Source: Lyngbya sp. CCAP 1446/10 | GTDB taxonomy: Bacteria; Cyanobacteriota; Cyanobacteriia; Cyanobacteriales; Microcoleaceae | DNA length: 64,000 bases | Assembly: GCF_026130175.1 (NCBI RefSeq) | Contig: NZ_JAIGNI010000001.1 | Coordinates: forward strand, 1-64,000 | Direction of reading: 5' to 3' | Program-made: the position numbers and the translations under genes | In this document: positions 24,970 to 34,399 of the stretch, piece after piece | How the letters are laid out: each line of letters begins with the position of its first letter | Position numbering within the stretch: position 1 is the stretch's first letter | The notes under the pieces: generated by a model | What the model was told of the DNA's origin: nothing | Database searches by the model: none | The model's input: only the letters and a program-made list of their open reading frames with translations

Positions 24970-27900
24970 ATGGCGATCGCAACAACCCAGCGGCAAACCA
25001 GGTTAGATTATTACTACCAGCAAATCAAAAACGTCATCCTCAAGCGCCAGAACCCAATTACCGGTTTGCTGCCGGCGAGTACGGCTGTTACTGCACACGG
25101 CGACTACACCGATGCCTGGGTGCGCGATAACGTGTATAGCATTCTGGCAGTTTGGGGCTTGGGTTTAGCCTACCGCAAAATTGATGGCGATCGCGGTAGA
25201 ACATTTGAACTCGAACACAGCACAGTCAAACTGATGCGCGGTTTGCTGTTTGCGATGATGCAGCAATCAAGCAAAGTAGAAAGCTTTAAAAATACTCAGT
25301 TGCCGCTAGATGCCTTGCACGCTAAATACAATACTCAAACTGGCAGTATTGTTGTCGGCGATGACCAGTGGGGACACTTGCAGTTAGATGCTACATCTAT
25401 ATTCTTGTTAATTCTTGCTCAAATGACGGCTTCTGGGCTGCACATAATTTTTACAATAGATGAAGTCAATTTCGTCCAAAATTTAGTTTATTATATTGGT
25501 AGAGCCTATCGCACACCCGATTATGGAATTTGGGAAAGAGGCCATAAAATTAATCGTGGCAATGCCGAATTGAATGCCAGTTCCGTTGGCATGGCAAAAG
25601 CAGCGCTGGAAGCAATGAATGGATTAGATTTGTTCGGAGTTAACGGTTCTCAAGCCTCTGTAATTCACGTTTTACCAGATGAAATTGCCAGAAGTCGCAT
25701 CACTTTAGAATCACTTTTGCCTCGCGAATCTAGTTCCAAAGAAGTAGATGCCGCTTTATTAAGTGTAATTAGTTTTCCCGCTTTTGCTGTGGAAGATAAA
25801 GAATTAGTAGAACGGACTCGCAATAAAATAATCGACAAATTGCAGGGAAAGTACGGCTGCAAACGGTTTCTGCGGGACGGACACCAAACAGTTTTGGAAG
25901 ATGCCGATCGCCTGCACTATGAACCGACAGAATTAAAGCAGTTCGATCATATAGAATGCGAATGGCCGCTATTTTTCACTTATCTACTCTTGGACGGCAT
26001 ATTTGAGGGAAATCAAGCCCAAGTTGAAGAGTACCAGCAGCGTTTGGCATCTCTGGCAGTCGATCGCGCTGGTTCGCCACTACTACCAGAATTGTACTAC
26101 GTCCCCGCCGCAAATATAGAAGCAGAAAAGTTAAATCCCCGCAGCCAGCAGCGCTTACCCAATGAAAATGTTCCCCTGGTTTGGGCGCAAAGTTTGTATT
26201 TTCTTGGTCAATTACTCAACGAAGGGTTAATCGCAGTTGGTGATATCGACCCGCTAGGGCGCCATTTGTCAGTGGGCCGGCACAGAGAACCTTTAGTGCA
26301 AATTGCCCTGTTAGCTGAAGATGAAGATTTGCAAGCAGAATTAGCTGCTAACGGCATTGCAGCCCAAACCCCCAAGCAAGTAGCACCAATTCAAGTCCGC
26401 CAGACTAAGGAATTATCCGCTATTTACGCGGAGATTGGACGCAACGATCCACTAGGCTTAACTGGCCGCCCCGTGCGCCGTTTGCGGAGTTTGACGACTT
26501 CCCAGGTGTTTAAAATTCGCGGAGAGGCGATCGTATTTCTTCCCTCATTTTTGGACAGAGAAGAATTTTACCTAACTCTAGACTACCATTTTCTAGTATC
26601 TAAAATCCAAAGCGAAATAGCTCACATTCACCGCCACTGGTATCAGTTGGGACGACCCACGGTAACGCTGATGCTGACTCACGCAATGCTCGAAACCGGC
26701 CGCGAAGCGCTGCTGAAATTGATGAAGCAACTCCGCGACGGAAACTCGGAAAATACGCCTGTCAAACTGGGGAATCTCAACCAGTTAATGCTGACGGCTG
26801 GTACCGAGAGCATTGATTTCATGCAACATTTTGAATTCACAGAATCTCCAGTGACAGGTGCAGTAGAAATCCCAACATATCTGAGTTACAATCCCGAAAA
26901 AACTTGGCCTTTGGGTCACACCCAAGAATTTAAATTAGAGTGCGAAACTAATCCTGAATTATTGCTCGCCAGCCTGCGAGATTCAGAGAATTTGTACGAA
27001 CAAATTGAGTTGCTGCACACGCTGATTCGCCTCAAAGGATTAAATTTTGATACAGGATTTGGCGGTAGGGAAGCAACTGTTGAAGTTGTGGATTTGCTCA
27101 ACGAAGTTTATACGAAAGCTGGAGAAAGTTCGCAATCAAAAATTCAATGGGCAGTTGTCCGCCACGCTGCTGGATTGCTGGACAAAGTTGATATCAGCTT
27201 GTCGGATGCGGTAACAGACATTTTGGTGCGGCAAAAACAGATTGCTGTGGGGAAAGCCTACAGCGAAGACTCGCTGATTTCGCGGCCTGGTTCTTACACG
27301 GAAATCATGGACAAAATTCGCGAATTCTGTGGAGAAGACGTTCGCGAGCGAGTTCTCACCCAAGAAATTCTCATTTACCTAGGCTTGTTAATTAAAGCAG
27401 AACCGCAGTTATTTAAAGGGTTGCTGACTCTGAGAGTGAGTTACTTTATTTTGCTGCTAACTAGCGAATTAGCTCGCGAATTGGGAGTTACGCAAAATGA
27501 AGCTTACGAATATTTAATGCAGCTAAGTCCCTTTGAAATTAAAAATCGCCTGCGCCAAGTATTGGCAGAATACGAGGAAATGAATCAAATCCTCAAACAG
27601 CAAGAATCCCTGCGCGTCAAACAGCCGGAAAAAGATATTGAATGGGTAGTCGTGTCAGTGTTTGAGGAACCCAAAATGCCTGCGGGTGGATGGCGGCGCA
27701 AGCGGCAAATGGAAGGTGCAGTCAACCGCGTACCGAAGGATTTTTATCCGAGTGTTTGGGGATTGTTGCGACACTGCAAAGGCTTGATTATTGGCGATAA
27801 ATTAGAGCGTCGCAACCGCTTAGATAGCGATATTATTTTAGCGGAAATGACACCGGGAGAAAAGAATTTTGCGCTCCAAATCGAGCATTTGCTGAACAAA

Positions 27901-28179
27901 ATTGTAGCGCCGGAATACCGACAAGTCAATATTGAGGCGCTGATGGAGTTGGCGGCGATCGCCCAGCTAAATCCCGAATTGAAAGTAGAAGAATACATTG
28001 TTTTAGATGTATTAGTCGGTCACGCGGTGCGGCTGAATTGGCTGGGAAGACACTCGGAAAGAGCGGATATGTACGATGAAGATAAGGCGGCGGCTTGGCA
28101 AGGTTTTTACAATACTTCGCCCTACGTTTGTGCGAGTCACGTGCTCGATGCTTTCCGATTTTTGACGAGGTTTGGATAG
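24970..28179 (+). CDS. GH15-family protein resembling phosphorylase kinase alpha/beta subunit
   Basis: A 1069-residue protein. The N-terminal half (about 1-480) is an (alpha/alpha)6 glucoamylase-like domain with the PHKA/PHKB character: GLLPASTAVTAHGDYTDAWV, WVRDNVYSILAVWGL, DALHAKYNTQTGSIVVGDDQ WGHLQLDATS, and GIWERGHKINRGNAELNAS SVGMAKAAL. The second half (about 500-1069) matches the extended C-terminal region of phosphorylase kinase subunits. In animals these subunits regulate glycogen phosphorylase kinase; the cyanobacterial role is unknown, possibly glycogen-related. No partner kinase is adjacent. Confidence 0.9.
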   Translation: MAIATTQRQTRLDYYYQQIKNVILKRQNPITGLLPASTAVTAHGDYTDAWVRDNVYSILAVWGLGLAYRKIDGDRGRTFELEHSTVKLMRGLLFAMMQQSSKVESFKNTQLPLDALHAKYNTQTGSIVVGDDQWGHLQLDATSIFLLILAQMTASGLHIIFTIDEVNFVQNLVYYIGRAYRTPDYGIWERGHKINRGNAELNASSVGMAKAALEAMNGLDLFGVNGSQASVIHVLPDEIARSRITLESLLPRESSSKEVDAALLSVISFPAFAVEDKELVERTRNKIIDKLQGKYGCKRFLRDGHQTVLEDADRLHYEPTELKQFDHIECEWPLFFTYLLLDGIFEGNQAQVEEYQQRLASLAVDRAGSPLLPELYYVPAANIEAEKLNPRSQQRLPNENVPLVWAQSLYFLGQLLNEGLIAVGDIDPLGRHLSVGRHREPLVQIALLAEDEDLQAELAANGIAAQTPKQVAPIQVRQTKELSAIYAEIGRNDPLGLTGRPVRRLRSLTTSQVFKIRGEAIVFLPSFLDREEFYLTLDYHFLVSKIQSEIAHIHRHWYQLGRPTVTLMLTHAMLETGREALLKLMKQLRDGNSENTPVKLGNLNQLMLTAGTESIDFMQHFEFTESPVTGAVEIPTYLSYNPEKTWPLGHTQEFKLECETNPELLLASLRDSENLYEQIELLHTLIRLKGLNFDTGFGGREATVEVVDLLNEVYTKAGESSQSKIQWAVVRHAAGLLDKVDISLSDAVTDILVRQKQIAVGKAYSEDSLISRPGSYTEIMDKIREFCGEDVRERVLTQEILIYLGLLIKAEPQLFKGLLTLRVSYFILLLTSELARELGVTQNEAYEYLMQLSPFEIKNRLRQVLAEYEEMNQILKQQESLRVKQPEKDIEWVVVSVFEEPKMPAGGWRRKRQMEGAVNRVPKDFYPSVWGLLRHCKGLIIGDKLERRNRLDSDIILAEMTPGEKNFALQIEHLLNKIVAPEYRQVNIEALMELAAIAQLNPELKVEEYIVLDVLVGHAVRLNWLGRHSERADMYDEDKAAAWQGFYNTSPYVCASHVLDAFRFLTRFG

Positions 28180-28185
28180 ATAGTA

Positions 28186-28212
28186 AGGTGCGCAGTGCGC
28201 ACCCTACACGTA
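28186..28212. repeat. GGTGCGCAGTGCGCACC palindrome
   Basis: A perfect 17-bp inverted repeat followed by CTACACGTA lies after the GH15 gene. A sister copy, with GGTGCGCACTGCGCACC then CTACACCTA, is at about 60514-60540. Confidence 0.85.
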
Positions 28213-28329
28213 CAGGTTCTGCATTGATATTTAACTTTTTGGGCGGGCTAGAAGCCCACCCCATTGATTGTTTGATTGTTTTTTTGGATGCAGTTTCAAT
28301 GCTGATCGATCGCTACTACAAACCCCAAA

Positions 28330-28998
28330 CTACAATACCCCTTTAGAACTGGGAATCCGACTGGCGCGCCGAGGATCGACTTCTACCGCCATCCGCAAAG
28401 CCCGCGCAAAAGCCTTAAACGCCGCTTCGACAATGTGATGAGAATTTCCGCCCTGCAACTGTCTAACGTGCAGTGTCATCTGAGTGTGGTTCACTACCGC
28501 CGAAAAGAACTCTCTCACTAATTCGCTATCGTAAGTGCCGATTCGCTGGTTGGGAATTTCCAAGTTGTAACTTAAGTGAGGCCGTCCTGAAAAATCTAGC
28601 ACTACTTCAATTAATGCTTCATCCAGTGGGGCGATGAAGTGTCCGAAGCGAGAAATGCCCGATCGATCTCCGACAGCTTTTGCTAGCGCTTGGCCTAACG
28701 TAATGCCCACATCCTCGTTGGTGTGGTGGTCGTCAATCGCCAAATCGCCGATCGCCTGTACGTCCAAATCAATCAATCCGTGAGAAGCAATCTGCTGCAA
28801 CATATGGTCTAAAAACGGAATTCCCGTTGAAGCCTTGCAAGTTCCCACACCGTCGAGATTCAGGCTGACAGTCACATCTGTTTCCAGTGTTGTGCGCTTC
28901 ACCAAGGCGGCCCTGGCTGGTTGAACTGAACTTGCAGGAGGAGGAAGAGGTAGAGAAGGGCGATCGATTATTTCCATAATTCCCAATTTGTCATTCAT
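28330..28998 (-). CDS. hisB: Imidazoleglycerol-phosphate dehydratase
   Basis: A 222-residue HisB, sixth step of histidine synthesis (imidazoleglycerol phosphate to imidazoleacetol phosphate). Manganese-ligand motifs are intact: [23 protein letters not shown] and [19 protein letters not shown]. The first 25 residues are a variable Pro-rich leader, so the start could be MEIIDRP (third codon group in) rather than the first ATG. Stands alone from other his genes, as is usual in cyanobacteria. Confidence 0.97.
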   Translation of the reverse strand: MNDKLGIMEIIDRPSLPLPPPASSVQPARAALVKRTTLETDVTVSLNLDGVGTCKASTGIPFLDHMLQQIASHGLIDLDVQAIGDLAIDDHHTNEDVGITLGQALAKAVGDRSGISRFGHFIAPLDEALIEVVLDFSGRPHLSYNLEIPNQRIGTYDSELVREFFSAVVNHTQMTLHVRQLQGGNSHHIVEAAFKAFARALRMAVEVDPRRASRIPSSKGVL

Positions 28999-29049
28999 AG
29001 TTATTGATAATTAGTAATTGGGGATTAACACTTTTGTAGCAAACAACAG

Positions 29050-29176
29050 ACAGTTATTGACAGTTGACTGTTGGCAAATCTTGCTGTCAACTGTTAACTA
29101 TCTCAAAACTTCGCTGACAACTGTCAACTGACAACTGACAACTGACAACTGTCAACTGTCAACTGTCAACTGTTTA
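29050..29176. repeat. STRR array (CAACTGT / CAACTGA heptamers)
   Basis: Units of TGTCAAC and TGACAAC fill most of the gap between fabI and hisB. Confidence 0.85.
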
Positions 29177-29183
29177 CAAGCTG

Positions 29184-29960
29184 TTACATTCCCATGATTT
29201 CGTAACCGGCATCGACATACAAAACTTGACCCGTAATCCCGCTAGAGAGATTGCTGCACAGAAAAGCCGCAGCATTTCCCACTTCCTGCTGAGTCACAGT
29301 CCGCCGCAGCGGGGCCACTTCCTCAACGTGGTGGATCATGTCCAGAATGCCGCCAACTGCTGACGAAGCCAAAGTCCGAATCGGGCCCGAAGAAATCGCA
29401 TTTACCCGAATATTTAAGGGGCCGAGTTCCGCCGCCAGATAGCGAACATTCATTTCCAAAGCGGCCTTAGCAATGCCCATCACATTGTAATTAGGAATTA
29501 CCCGCACGCCGCCCAAATAAGTCAGCGTGATAATACTGCCGCCCTCGGCCATCAGCGGTTTAGCCGCAGCACAAAGCCGCACCAGCGAGTAAGCGCTAAT
29601 ATCCAAAGCATTGGAGAAACCTTGGCGCGAGGTGTTGGTGAAATCTCCCGAAAGTTCGTCCTTGCCGGCAAAAGCCAGACAGTGAACCAGGATATCTAAC
29701 TTGCCCCATTTGTCGGCGATGGTTTGAAAAGTAGACTCAATTTCGCTCTCGTCTTGGACATTGCAGGGCAAATACAGACTGGGATTGAGCGGTTCCACGA
29801 GTTCAGCGACTTTGCGCTCGTGCTTGCCTTTTTCGTCCTTCAAAAAAGTTATGCCGAGATTAGCCCCAGCTTTGTGGAGCTGCTGAGCGATGCCCCAGGC
29901 GATCGAGCGATTGTTGGCAATGCCCGTAACAAGAGCATTTTTTCCGGTCAAATCTATCAT
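29184..29960 (-). CDS. fabI: Enoyl-[acyl-carrier-protein] reductase FabI
   Basis: A 258-residue short-chain reductase that performs the last step of each fatty-acid elongation cycle with NADH. The nucleotide-binding segment NALVTGIANNRSIAWGIAQ is typical of FabI, as is the catalytic pair in YNVMGIAKAALE (Tyr-x6-Lys). C-terminus ends GQVLYVDAGYEIMGM. Separated by a 340-bp gap from the divergent ntcA. Confidence 0.97.
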   Translation of the reverse strand: MIDLTGKNALVTGIANNRSIAWGIAQQLHKAGANLGITFLKDEKGKHERKVAELVEPLNPSLYLPCNVQDESEIESTFQTIADKWGKLDILVHCLAFAGKDELSGDFTNTSRQGFSNALDISAYSLVRLCAAAKPLMAEGGSIITLTYLGGVRVIPNYNVMGIAKAALEMNVRYLAAELGPLNIRVNAISSGPIRTLASSAVGGILDMIHHVEEVAPLRRTVTQQEVGNAAAFLCSNLSSGITGQVLYVDAGYEIMGM

Positions 29961-30056
29961 CTGTAGTTTATCTAGAAGAAATTTGCACCGTTCTCGTTGG
30001 CTGTATGCGACAACCCCGCCAGTTTAGACACAACTGATTCAGATTTAACTGATTCA

Positions 30057-30100
30057 GACACAATTGAGACACAATTGAGACACAATTGAGACACAATTGA
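30057..30100. repeat. Four tandem 11-bp repeats (GACACAATTGA)
   Basis: Four perfect copies of GACACAATTGA, each with the CAATTG palindrome spaced one DNA turn apart, lie 200 bp upstream of ntcA in the divergent fabI-ntcA region. Confidence 0.9.
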
Positions 30101-30300
30101 GATTAATTTTGCTGTGGAGCTACATGGAGGGGGAATTGAAAAACTTAAGAGAAGGGCTAGATTTAATCATACAGCGTGTGCTTACCTTAACATTAGAGGG
30201 AAGTAACAGAATCCCTGGACATTGGAGGTAGGGCAGTATATTTACTCAATAAGCTTAATCGAGAAGTTACAAACTATTGGTTAGTACAAAGGATCTCGTC

Positions 30301-30966
30301 GTGACACATGATAGACCGCTAGCAGCCGTGTTCCGCCAAATCAGCGGCGGGGCGTTTCCACCCATTGTGGAAAACTTTGAACGGGGCAAGACAATTTTTT
30401 TCCCTGGAGACCCGGCTGAGCGCGTCTACGTTCTCATTAAAGGTGCTGTGAAGCTCTCCAGGGTGTACGAAGCAGGCGAAGAAATTACAGTCGCCCTTTT
30501 ACGGGAAAACAGCGTATTTGGGGTGCTGTCTCTGATTACGGGACACCGATCGGACAGATTTTACCACGCGGTAGCCTTTACGCCGGTGGAGTTGATCTCG
30601 CTGCCGATCGAACAAGTCGAGAAGGCTCTCAAGGAAGACGCAGAATTGCCTATGGTTTTGCTGCGGGGACTTTCTTCTCGGATTTTGCAAACGGAGATGA
30701 TGATCGAAACCCTCGCACACCGAGATATGGGTTCGAGACTCGTCAGCTTTTTGCTGATTCTGTGCCGGGATTTTGGCGTGCCTGGTACGGAAGGGATTAC
30801 GATTGATTTGAAGCTGTCCCACCAGGCGATCGCTGAGGCGATCGGCTCGACGCGGGTAACTGTGACTCGTTTACTGGGGGATCTCAGACAAGAAACTATG
30901 ATCTCGATCCACAAGAAAAAGATCACAGTCCACAATCCGGTAGCCTTAAGCCAGCAATTCACTTGA
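30301..30966 (+). CDS. ntcA: Global nitrogen regulator NtcA
   Basis: A CRP-family activator and repressor of nitrogen-assimilation genes in cyanobacteria, sensing 2-oxoglutarate. The cyclic-nucleotide-binding-like domain has [20 protein letters not shown] and [20 protein letters not shown]; the long helix is RMISSRILQ-type; the HTH reads [24 protein letters not shown] at 30301, eight bases after AAGGA, aligns best with known NtcA N-termini (about 222 residues); the longer TTG start at 30277 adds eight residues and is less likely. DNA-binding residues are unchanged. Confidence 0.96.
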   Translation: MTHDRPLAAVFRQISGGAFPPIVENFERGKTIFFPGDPAERVYVLIKGAVKLSRVYEAGEEITVALLRENSVFGVLSLITGHRSDRFYHAVAFTPVELISLPIEQVEKALKEDAELPMVLLRGLSSRILQTEMMIETLAHRDMGSRLVSFLLILCRDFGVPGTEGITIDLKLSHQAIAEAIGSTRVTVTRLLGDLRQETMISIHKKKITVHNPVALSQQFT

Positions 30967-31043
30967 TGCCGAGAAACTATGGGATTTTGGATTTTGGATT
31001 CTAGATTCAATCCAAAATCCAAAATCTATAAGAAAAAATCGGA

Positions 31044-32732
31044 ATGACTGCTGGATACATCCTGGTATTTGTAATTTTAGTGTTGGGGGGTGTGATCGCT
31101 ACTGTCAGCGATCGCCTTGGGACGAAAGTCGGCAAAGCAAGGTTGAGTTTGTTCAAACTTCGCCCCCGCGACACTGCTGTTGTGGTGACAGTGATGGCCG
31201 GCAGCATCCTGTCGGCCATTACTCTGGCCATTTTGTTTGCTACCAGCAAGCCTCTGCGAACCGGGGTTTTTCAAATAGACGAGATTCAAAAAAGGCTCAA
31301 CCAAGCCCGCAGAGAACTCAAAGACACCACTCAAGAAAAAAATCGAGTTGAAACTGAATTAGATGGAGCCAGAGCCGCTCAAGCGCAAGTTAAAGCCAAT
31401 TTAGAGCAAATTAATCAATCGCTCCAAACTGCTAATGCTGAGCAAGCCCGGACAGAAAAAAAATTAAACTCGCTGCGGGCCCAGCTCAACAGCGTGCAAG
31501 CAGCCAAGTCTAAAACCCAAGAGCAGTTAATTCAGGTAGAAGCTGCTAAATCGGACACGGAAGAACAGCTTGCTAGCGTGGAAGCTGCTAAGTCTCGCAC
31601 CGAAGAACAACTGAAACTTGTTGAAACTGCTCGATCGACTACCAGAGCTCAGCTCGATCGCACTGAGAACCAATTGAAAACAGTTTCCGATCAAAAAACG
31701 AATTTGGGATCGGAAATCGCCCAACTGCAAGGGGAACGCCAACTGTTAATCGAGCAGCGAGAGCAGGTGAAAGTTCAAATTGCCCAGCGCGATCGAGAAA
31801 TTGCCAAGCGAAATGCAGCAATTGCCAAGCGCGACACAGAAATTGTCAATCGCAACGAACTAATTGCCCAGCGGGACAAGGAAATTGCCCAGCGGGTGCA
31901 AAATCTCGCCGATCGCGATCGCACAATTGTCGAGAGGGACAAAGTAATTGCCGAGAGGGAAGCACTCTTAGAAACCCTCGCACAGCAACAAGCCCAACTC
32001 GAACAGCAGCAAACTGTCTTGCAGCAGCAAGTGCAAGTTTTGGAACGCGACTTTCAGGCAATCCGCGAGGGTACAGTTGCGATCAGGCGCGGTCAAATTT
32101 TGGCTGCTGGCGTGGTTCGTATTACCGAGTCCGGTACGGCAAGTCGCGCGATCGATCGACTCTTGCAAGAAGCAAATAAAACCACCGTCGGACTGATGCG
32201 GCCGGCAAATACTAAGGTTAGAGATCAGGTTATTCAAATTACTAAGGCAGAAATCGATCAATTAATCAGTCAGATTAAAGATGGTCAAAATTACGTAGTG
32301 CGGATTGTGGCCGGCGCTAATTACCTGCGGGAAGAAAAGCTAATTAAGGTATTTGCAGAAGCAGAAATCAATCGAGTTGTGTTCCGGGCGGGAGATGTGA
32401 TTGCAGGGGTTGCTGTCGATCCGGTGACTTTGACAAACGAACAGGTGCGGGTGCAGTTGCTGCAATTGATCGAAGCTTGTCAATTTCGCGCTCGCCTGAT
32501 CGGTGTTGTCGGCGGTACAGTCCAAGTTGCGGACAATCGGATTGAAACTTTGGCTGGTTTTATCGATCGATTGCAGCAGTACGAGAAATCGCTGGAGGTT
32601 CGGGCGATCGCCACAGATGTCACCTACATCGCCGGCCCGCTGAAAATAGATTTAGTTGCTCTGTCAAACGGAGTCGTTGTTTTTCGCACCGGACAACAAA
32701 ATCAAGGCCAAACAGATTTGAAAGTTAAGTAA
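31044..32732 (+). CDS. DUF3084 membrane-anchored coiled-coil protein
   Basis: A 562-residue protein conserved in cyanobacteria. Two N-terminal membrane segments (about 5-20 and 47-66) precede a coiled coil of about 270 residues with a 7-residue signature, for instance IAQRDREIAKRNAAIAKRD, then a globular C-terminal domain starting around RRGQILAAGVVRITE. DUF3084 proteins lie next to a YqgF-like nuclease in many cyanobacteria, as here (19-25 bp gap). Function not established. Confidence 0.92.
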   Translation: MTAGYILVFVILVLGGVIATVSDRLGTKVGKARLSLFKLRPRDTAVVVTVMAGSILSAITLAILFATSKPLRTGVFQIDEIQKRLNQARRELKDTTQEKNRVETELDGARAAQAQVKANLEQINQSLQTANAEQARTEKKLNSLRAQLNSVQAAKSKTQEQLIQVEAAKSDTEEQLASVEAAKSRTEEQLKLVETARSTTRAQLDRTENQLKTVSDQKTNLGSEIAQLQGERQLLIEQREQVKVQIAQRDREIAKRNAAIAKRDTEIVNRNELIAQRDKEIAQRVQNLADRDRTIVERDKVIAEREALLETLAQQQAQLEQQQTVLQQQVQVLERDFQAIREGTVAIRRGQILAAGVVRITESGTASRAIDRLLQEANKTTVGLMRPANTKVRDQVIQITKAEIDQLISQIKDGQNYVVRIVAGANYLREEKLIKVFAEAEINRVVFRAGDVIAGVAVDPVTLTNEQVRVQLLQLIEACQFRARLIGVVGGTVQVADNRIETLAGFIDRLQQYEKSLEVRAIATDVTYIAGPLKIDLVALSNGVVVFRTGQQNQGQTDLKVK

Positions 32733-32757
32733 AATAGTTGGTAATTGGGAATTGATT

Positions 32758-33153
32758 ATGATTTTAGGTTTCGATCCGGGTAAAGACAAGTGCGGCATCG
32801 CCGTGATGGGTAGAGATAAGAAAGTTTGCTACCATCAAGTTGTACAGTCAGAATCAGCTATATCTACGATTCAATCTCTGTGCGAACAGTTTGCGATCGA
32901 GTTATTGGTACTCGGAGATCAAACGACTTCTAAGAGTTGGAAACAAAAACTGACGCAGAGTTTGTCGCCGGAGATTCAAATTATTCGGGTTGACGAGAGA
33001 TTCAGCAGCTTAGAAGCGAAGGATCGTTACTGGGAAATGTACCCTCCGACGGGACTTTCTCGCTTGATTCCGCAGGGAATGCGGACTCCGCCGCGACCTG
33101 TAGATGATATAGTGGCGATCGTCCTAATTGAAAGATATTTAAACAAAAGTTAG
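32758..33153 (+). CDS. YqgF/RuvX-like RNase H-fold nuclease
   Basis: A 131-residue protein of the YqgF/resolvase-like family, whose bacterial members act in 16S rRNA maturation. It opens ILGFDPGKDKCGIAVMGRD, with the first catalytic-type Asp, continues ELLVLGDQTTSK and IIRVDERFSSLEAKDRYW, and ends PVDDIVAIVLIERYL with the last acidic pair. An ATG at 32758 is the better start than the TTG at 32752. Cotranscription with the DUF3084 gene is likely. Confidence 0.85.
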   Translation: MILGFDPGKDKCGIAVMGRDKKVCYHQVVQSESAISTIQSLCEQFAIELLVLGDQTTSKSWKQKLTQSLSPEIQIIRVDERFSSLEAKDRYWEMYPPTGLSRLIPQGMRTPPRPVDDIVAIVLIERYLNKS

Positions 33154-33397
33154 TAAGATATTAGGGAGCATCTCATTTTCGCAAAAAAGATGTTTTTTTA
33201 CAGCCCTATCCCCAGAAAACGACCATAATCAGATTGGTTCGTAGCATCCATCCGAGGACTCGCATTCCCGACTACAAACCGTTAGAGATTGCGGGTAATT
33301 GATGCAAATAATATAATTTGGGAAACTCCTTAATAAAAATTCCCTAAAATTAATATATCACAAGCTTGGACAGGCGGCAATTATTCTCAGTCATAAA

Positions 33398-33534
33398 TCA
33401 ATACGGTTCACTTAATATATTTAGGCCCCGGAGATCCCCCTAAATCCCCCTTAAAAAGGGGGACTTTGAGGGCGTTCTTGTCCCCCCCTTTTTAAGGGGG
33501 GTTAGGGGGATCTGTCTTAAGTGAACCGTATTGA
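33398..33534. mobile_element. 137-bp MITE with perfect 18-bp terminal inverted repeats
   Basis: Ends are TCAATACGGTTCACTTAA and its exact reverse complement. The middle is a long stem of GATCCCCCTAAATCCCCC and GGGGGGTTAGGGGGATC with poly-A/T. It is flanked by GTCATAAA and GTCATAGA, an imperfect target duplication. No coding capacity. The gap 33154-33637 holds nothing else that I can name. Confidence 0.9.
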
Positions 33535-33637
33535 GTCATAGATAGAGACTAGATATGATTCTGCTGATTTTATATTTTTAATTAAAATAAAATGCACCCT
33601 AATTTCATCTGGATTTCCGATCGCATAACAGTTATTC

Positions 33638-34087
33638 CTACTTAATGACAGCTTCGGTCAAGATTACCTTACCATTCTGGCGGACTTGCAGGCGATCGGG
33701 GTTAATCGAGTAGATAATATTGCCGTTAGTCGCTTCATAAGTTCCGTCGTCACCTGTAGTTACTTGCATCACATTAATTTGGCTGCCATTTCTTTTGCTG
33801 AAGCCCCGGTAAAAAATAGCGCCTTCCTGGGTTTTGCAAATGTATACGGAAAAGTTTGCAGTTGCGAAGAATTCCACCATTTCGGCTTTGGGACATCCGT
33901 CAACTTGAGCAATTTGTAGCGGCGCTGAAGGCGGAAAACTCGAAGATGCGGGTTGATTTAGTGCTGTTGCTTCTGCTGGAGGAGTCAAAATGCCGTGAAG
34001 CGAAGCTATCCCGAAGGGAATCGCGCTAATGCCAGCCATAACTAGACATAATCTTTTAATTACTTGAACTCGGTCTTTAGCAAACAT
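33638..34087 (-). CDS. Exported protein, unknown function
   Basis: A 149-residue secreted or periplasmic protein. The start MFAKDRVQVIKRL at 34087, eight bases after AGGAG, is favoured over the upstream frame. A signal peptide CLVMAGISAIPFGIASLHG precedes a Pro/Ala-rich spacer. The mature domain has a cysteine pair, DGCPKAEM and VYICKTQEG, and beta-rich repeats such as GTYEATNGNIIYSINPDRLQ. Family not recognised; typical of cyanobacterial secreted proteins. Confidence 0.7.
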   Translation of the reverse strand: MFAKDRVQVIKRLCLVMAGISAIPFGIASLHGILTPPAEATALNQPASSSFPPSAPLQIAQVDGCPKAEMVEFFATANFSVYICKTQEGAIFYRGFSKRNGSQINVMQVTTGDDGTYEATNGNIIYSINPDRLQVRQNGKVILTEAVIK

Positions 34088-34366
34088 CTCGTAACTCCTA
34101 ATTTTAACTATATAATTACATCTTAAGCGATACTTGCTCCATCTGCGATTTTTAATAGTTATTGCGTCATTTTTTGATCGATGACTCAACCGCAGATTTT
34201 AGGCAGATTAACACAGATGGAGGCAGATAATTTGCAGAGTTTTTTTGACTCTATCTATTCGAGCTAAGATTGATGGTTGTGTGCAAGACTTTTTCAAATT
34301 TAAATTTTTGAACCATCGAAAGGGAAAGAGATCGTACAGTTTTTGTCTCATTTCCCTTTTAATTAA

Positions 34367-34397
34367 GAAGGACTAAAGTCCTTACTACGAACCTGGT
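34367..34397. repeat. Dispersed GGACTAAAGTCC palindrome
   Basis: AGGACTAAAGTCCTTACTACGAACC, partly palindromic, is another copy of the repeat that truncates the HEPN gene at 1.35 kb. The rest of 34088-34399 is otherwise featureless. Confidence 0.75.
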
Positions 34398-34399
34398 GG

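Noticed and set aside
24860-24985. N-terminal extension of the 45-residue small protein to 87 residues
   Set aside because: Upstream residues look like antisense of the GH15 leader; AAGGTG precedes the ATG at 24859.
30228-30241. NtcA box (GTA-N8-TAC) in the ntcA promoter
   Set aside because: Only GTAGGGCAGTATAT is found, with TAT for TAC and no TAN3T -10 box at the required spacing.
30277-30300. Longer NtcA start at TTG
   Set aside because: Known NtcA proteins begin close to the VTHDRPLA segment, and AAGGA is correctly spaced for the GTG at 30301.
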